64,000 nt of DNA from Vagococcus silagei (GTDB lineage: Bacteria > Bacillota > Bacilli > Lactobacillales > Vagococcaceae). A model generated the notes under the pieces. The model was given only the letters and a program-made list of their open reading frames with translations. It did no database searches and had not been told where the DNA came from. This document shows, in pieces, positions 61,107-64,000 of the stretch. The position numbers were made by a program, and so were the translations under genes. Every line of letters starts with the position of its first letter. Positions within the stretch are counted from its first letter, which is position 1. Location: positions 124,001 through 188,000 of the forward strand of contig NZ_SDGV01000004.1 of the NCBI RefSeq assembly GCF_004795745.1, in the 5' to 3' direction.

Positions 61107-62399
61107 TTATAAACCGACACGCGCAAATAGTTTGTCCACATGCTTCAAATGATAGTGATAGTCGAAAGCATCATCTAGCATTTCAGCTGTTAACCGTTCC
61201 ATAATTTGTGCATCTGCTTCAAGTAAAGGTCGAAAAGTCGTTTGCTTATCCCATGCTTCTGCTGTTTTAGGTTGTACTAAATCATAGGCCGCTTCACGAC
61301 TCATCCCTGATTCAACCAGTTTCAATAAAACGCGTTGACTATAAATCAAGCCAAATGTTGCTTCCATATTTTTAAGCATCCGTTCTGGAAAAACCGTTAA
61401 ATTTTCCAAAATGCTTGCAAAACGATGCAGCATATAATCAAGTAGAATCGTGGCATCTGGTAAAATAATACGTTCCGTTGAAGAATGTGAGATATCACGT
61501 TCATGCCAGAGCGACACATTCTCGTATGACGTCACCATGAACCCTCGCATCACGCGCGCCAAGCCAACTAAGTTCTCAGAGCCAATTGGATTACGTTTAT
61601 GAGGCATTGCGGAAGAACCTTTTTGACCTTTAGCAAAAAACTCTTCGACCTCACGGGTTTCAGATTTTTGTAATCCTCTGATTTCCGTTGCAAACTTTTC
61701 AATGCTTGTAGCAATTAAAGCCAATGTCGCGAGATACTCTGCGTGTAAATCACGAGGCAGCACTTGAGTTGAAATGTCTTGTGCTCTGATCCCTAATTTT
61801 TCACAAACATACTGTTCAACTTCAGGTGGTGTATTGGCGAACGTGCCGACAGCACCACTGATTTTACCAGCTTCAACTCCTGCTGCTGCCACTACAAAAC
61901 GTTCACGATGACGTTTCATTTCGGCATACCATAAAGCTAATTTCACACCGAATGTTGTCGGTTCAGCGTGAACACCGTGCGTGCGTCCCATCATCACCGT
62001 ATTTTGATATTTTTTAGCTTGTTTTTGTAACACATGAATCAAGCGATCAATGTCAGCCAAAAGAAGTTGATTGGCTTCTTTTAATAAGGACCCATATGCT
62101 GTATCTACAACATCAGTGCTCGTCAAACCATAGTGAACCCACTTCTTTTCTGCGCCTAAAGATTCAGAGACAGCTCGTGTGAAAGCCACCACATCATGAT
62201 GCGTTTCAGCTTCAATTTCTAAAATTCGCGAAATCTCAAATTTTGCTTGTTGTCGAATTGCCTCTGCATCACTTTTAGGCACCACGCCTAAAGTTGCCCA
62301 CGCCTCACTTGCGAGTATTTCCACTTCTAACCATGTTTGAAAACGATGTTCATCTGTCCATATGCTACCCATCTCTTGCCGTGTATAACGTTCAATCAT
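61107..62399 (-). CDS. purB: Adenylosuccinate lyase
   Basis: PurB acts twice in purine synthesis, cleaving SAICAR and adenylosuccinate to release fumarate. The 430-residue protein has [14 protein letters not shown] (His68), the general-acid His141 in [14 protein letters not shown], and the fumarase/lyase signature [17 protein letters not shown] (261-277) carrying the catalytic Ser loop. It sits inside the operon between purK and purC-purS. The 109-base gap after it holds the internal promoter and PurR-type operator. Confidence 0.97.
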   Translation of the reverse strand: MIERYTRQEMGSIWTDEHRFQTWLEVEILASEAWATLGVVPKSDAEAIRQQAKFEISRILEIEAETHHDVVAFTRAVSESLGAEKKWVHYGLTSTDVVDTAYGSLLKEANQLLLADIDRLIHVLQKQAKKYQNTVMMGRTHGVHAEPTTFGVKLALWYAEMKRHRERFVVAAAGVEAGKISGAVGTFANTPPEVEQYVCEKLGIRAQDISTQVLPRDLHAEYLATLALIATSIEKFATEIRGLQKSETREVEEFFAKGQKGSSAMPHKRNPIGSENLVGLARVMRGFMVTSYENVSLWHERDISHSSTERIILPDATILLDYMLHRFASILENLTVFPERMLKNMEATFGLIYSQRVLLKLVESGMSREAAYDLVQPKTAEAWDKQTTFRPLLEADAQIMERLTAEMLDDAFDYHYHLKHVDKLFARVGL

Positions 62400-62403
62400 T
62401 TCT

Positions 62404-63531
62404 CTATTCAGCCTCGCCTTCCCAAATTTTATTAATCCTCATCAGCGAAAAAATTGCTTCTTTCGTTTGATTGATAAATGTGACATGTCCCATCTTACGT
62501 CCTGATCGCGTTTTCGTTTTACCATAATCATGAAAATACCAATTTGGTTTCTGTGCCACGACATCGACCATCCGCGAATATTCTGCACCGATTAAATTCA
62601 CCATGACGGCGGGTTGATAATGAATCTCCGACGGTAATTTCCATTGACAAATCCCGCGAATATGTAAGTCAAATTGACTATGAGAACAAGCTTCAATGGT
62701 TAAATGACCCGAATTATGTGGACGGGGAGCAATTTCATTGATGTATAACTGCCCGTCTGGTTTAACAAAAAATTCGATTGCCATTGTGCCAACTAAGCGA
62801 GCTTCTCTGGCAATCTTTAATCCAATGCATTCAGCTTCTTGCGCAATTTCGGAGGAAATTGACGCAGGTAACATTGAGCATTTCAAAATATTATGCTGAT
62901 GCTCATTTTCGATAACTGGAAACGTGCAATACTCTTCAGACAGATTTCCCGCAACAATAATCGAGACTTCTCTTTCATAATTTACCCATTGTTCCAAGAC
63001 AAATTCTTGATTAAAGTTGAGTTCTGTTTGTAGAGGTTCTAAATCCAATGAAGAATGTAACACCCACTGACCCTTACCATCATATCCACCACGACAAGTT
63101 TTCAGAACACAGGGAAATCCCAGCTCTAAACTCGCTTGTTTTAAATCTGCAAAGCTTGTTATCGATTTGAAAGGCACAATTGGTAAATTAGCGGCTTGTA
63201 AAAATTTTTTCTCTTCTAAGCGATGTTGAGCAATTTTTAAAAGCGTTGTGCCCTGAGGAATGAAGATTTGCTGACTAATTGATTCTATTCCAGCAACATC
63301 AACATTTTCAAACTCGTAAGTTACCACGTCAGATAATTGTGCCAGTTTTACCAGTGCTTGTTTATTATTGTACCCAGCGACAATCACTTGTTGCGCTACT
63401 TGACTAGCGGGGCAATTTTCTTCCGGATCTAAAATAATGACCTTAAAACCAAGTTGCAAAGCACTTTGGCCCATCATTAAGCCCAGTTGCCCACCCCCAA
63501 TAATGCCAATCACACTTCCAGGTAAGACCAT
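62404..63531 (-). CDS. purK: N5-carboxyaminoimidazole ribonucleotide synthetase
   Basis: PurK carboxylates AIR with bicarbonate and ATP, feeding PurE. The 375-residue ATP-grasp protein has [13 protein letters not shown], the ATP loop [12 protein letters not shown] (144-155), [36 protein letters not shown] and the late GRKMGHVTF. The start is ATG 63531, which overlaps the purE stop (TAAAATG); a longer in-frame opening reads into purE. All motifs missing in the paralogue at 8395-9534 are intact here. Confidence 0.95.
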   Translation of the reverse strand: MVLPGSVIGIIGGGQLGLMMGQSALQLGFKVIILDPEENCPASQVAQQVIVAGYNNKQALVKLAQLSDVVTYEFENVDVAGIESISQQIFIPQGTTLLKIAQHRLEEKKFLQAANLPIVPFKSITSFADLKQASLELGFPCVLKTCRGGYDGKGQWVLHSSLDLEPLQTELNFNQEFVLEQWVNYEREVSIIVAGNLSEEYCTFPVIENEHQHNILKCSMLPASISSEIAQEAECIGLKIAREARLVGTMAIEFFVKPDGQLYINEIAPRPHNSGHLTIEACSHSQFDLHIRGICQWKLPSEIHYQPAVMVNLIGAEYSRMVDVVAQKPNWYFHDYGKTKTRSGRKMGHVTFINQTKEAIFSLMRINKIWEGEAE

Positions 63532-63532
63532 T

Positions 63533-64000
63533 TTAAAGGAGTTCTGTTTCACTCTGAATAACCTCACTTGCTAAATTTTTACGATAATTTGTTAGTTTTT
63601 CAGTTAATTGTTCATTTTGAATAGCTAAAATTTGAATGGCTAGAAGAGCGGCATTTTTTGCACCAGCTTTTCCAATTGCTGTCGTAGCTACTGGAATACC
63701 TGCTGGCATTTGAACAATTGATAATAGGGAATCTAAACCATTCAAATGTTGACTTGCAATTGGAACACCAATGACCGGTAACGTTGTTTTTGAAGCCATC
63801 ATGCCTGGTAAATGAGCCGCACCACCAGCTCCAGCAATAATAACTGAAAAATCATTTCCTTTGGCATTTTCTGAAAAAGCGAACATTAAATCTGGTAAAC
63901 GATGAGCAGATAAAATCTTTTTCTCATAAGCTATCTCAAACTCATCTAATAGCCGACACGTCTCTTGCATTGTGTTCCAATCAGATTTACTACCCATGAC
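63533..64000 (-). CDS. purE: N5-CAIR mutase PurE, N-terminus cut by window edge
   Basis: The class I mutase converts N5-CAIR to CAIR. From the right edge the frame reads (V)[20 protein letters not shown], then [41 protein letters not shown] and [37 protein letters not shown], the complete PurE core. PurE normally has a few residues (such as MKVAVV) before MGSKSD, and the codon before the Met is Val, so the true start lies beyond base 64000. It is the first visible gene of the pur operon and overlaps purK through its stop codon region. Confidence 0.95.
   Translation of the reverse strand, partial: VMGSKSDWNTMQETCRLLDEFEIAYEKKILSAHRLPDLMFAFSENAKGNDFSVIIAGAGGAAHLPGMMASKTTLPVIGVPIASQHLNGLDSLLSIVQMPAGIPVATTAIGKAGAKNAALLAIQILAIQNEQLTEKLTNYRKNLASEVIQSETELL

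Noticed and set aside
1-64000. CRISPR arrays, insertion sequences, prophage genes, tRNA and rRNA
   Set aside because: Looked for on both strands; no direct-repeat arrays, transposase or integrase genes, cloverleaf sequences or rRNA stretches were seen.

Overview
The window is about 37% G+C (estimated by eye), densely coded, and reads as chromosome of a low-GC Gram-positive coccus of the Enterococcaceae (Vagococcus/Enterococcus type). The markers are RpoE (delta), HPr kinase, a liaXYZ cell-envelope stress operon, an LipL/EF1143-like dNTPase pair, RicT-YabA-DarA, and the dnaX-ybaB-recR-tmk-darA-holB-ricT-yabA-rsmI order. I see no rRNA, tRNA, CRISPR array, phage or insertion sequence. Most translation starts follow a clear Shine-Dalgarno, and several upstream in-frame extensions were trimmed for that reason.

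Layout. 1-4.7 kb: a truncated DUF1622 membrane gene, rpoE, a DUF1934 gene, then a plus-strand lipL / HD dNTPase / HAD phosphatase run. 4.9-10.3 kb: guaC with candidate PurR boxes, a four-gene unit (PurK-like ATP-grasp protein, GntR regulator, ABC ATPase, ABC permease) and xpt. 10.4-13.9 kb: a secreted tandem glucosaminidase and a long coiled-coil protein. 14-20.9 kb: the conserved replication/repair cluster rsmI to dnaX. 21.1-24.7 kb: a three-gene membrane module like B. subtilis ydjI-ydjG-ydjH. 24.9-30.3 kb: a TetR regulator beside a FecBCD-type iron/cofactor uptake operon and an MFS exporter. 30.4-31 kb: a RelB/RelE-type toxin-antitoxin pair. 31.3-37.3 kb: a UvrA-like ABC protein behind a leader terminator, a histidine phosphatase, and a P-type cation ATPase behind a yybP-ykoY manganese riboswitch. 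37.3-44.7 kb: an NdpA-like nucleoid protein, galU, gpsA-lgt-hprK and liaX-liaY-liaZ. 44.7-50.3 kb: yqeG-yqeH-yhbY-nadD-yqeK-rsfS-methyltransferase-tmcAL. 51.2-64 kb: the purine biosynthesis operon purE-K-B-CS-Q-L-F-M-N-H-D, which runs off the right edge.

The purine genes make IMP de novo, while guaC and xpt feed the salvage and interconversion side. Candidate PurR boxes sit at guaC and inside the pur operon. The most notable single gene is purC fused in frame to purS, which supplies the PurS subunit that the short PurL needs.

Other points worth a second look: a roughly 115-bp palindromic interspersed repeat in two full copies and one deleted copy; a glucosaminidase whose second domain has lost the catalytic glutamate; a PurK paralogue without the glycine-rich ATP loop, encoded with an exporter; and a compact double-dyad regulatory island 3' of the TetR gene. 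No result here comes from a database search. Family names rest on motifs, length and gene order.
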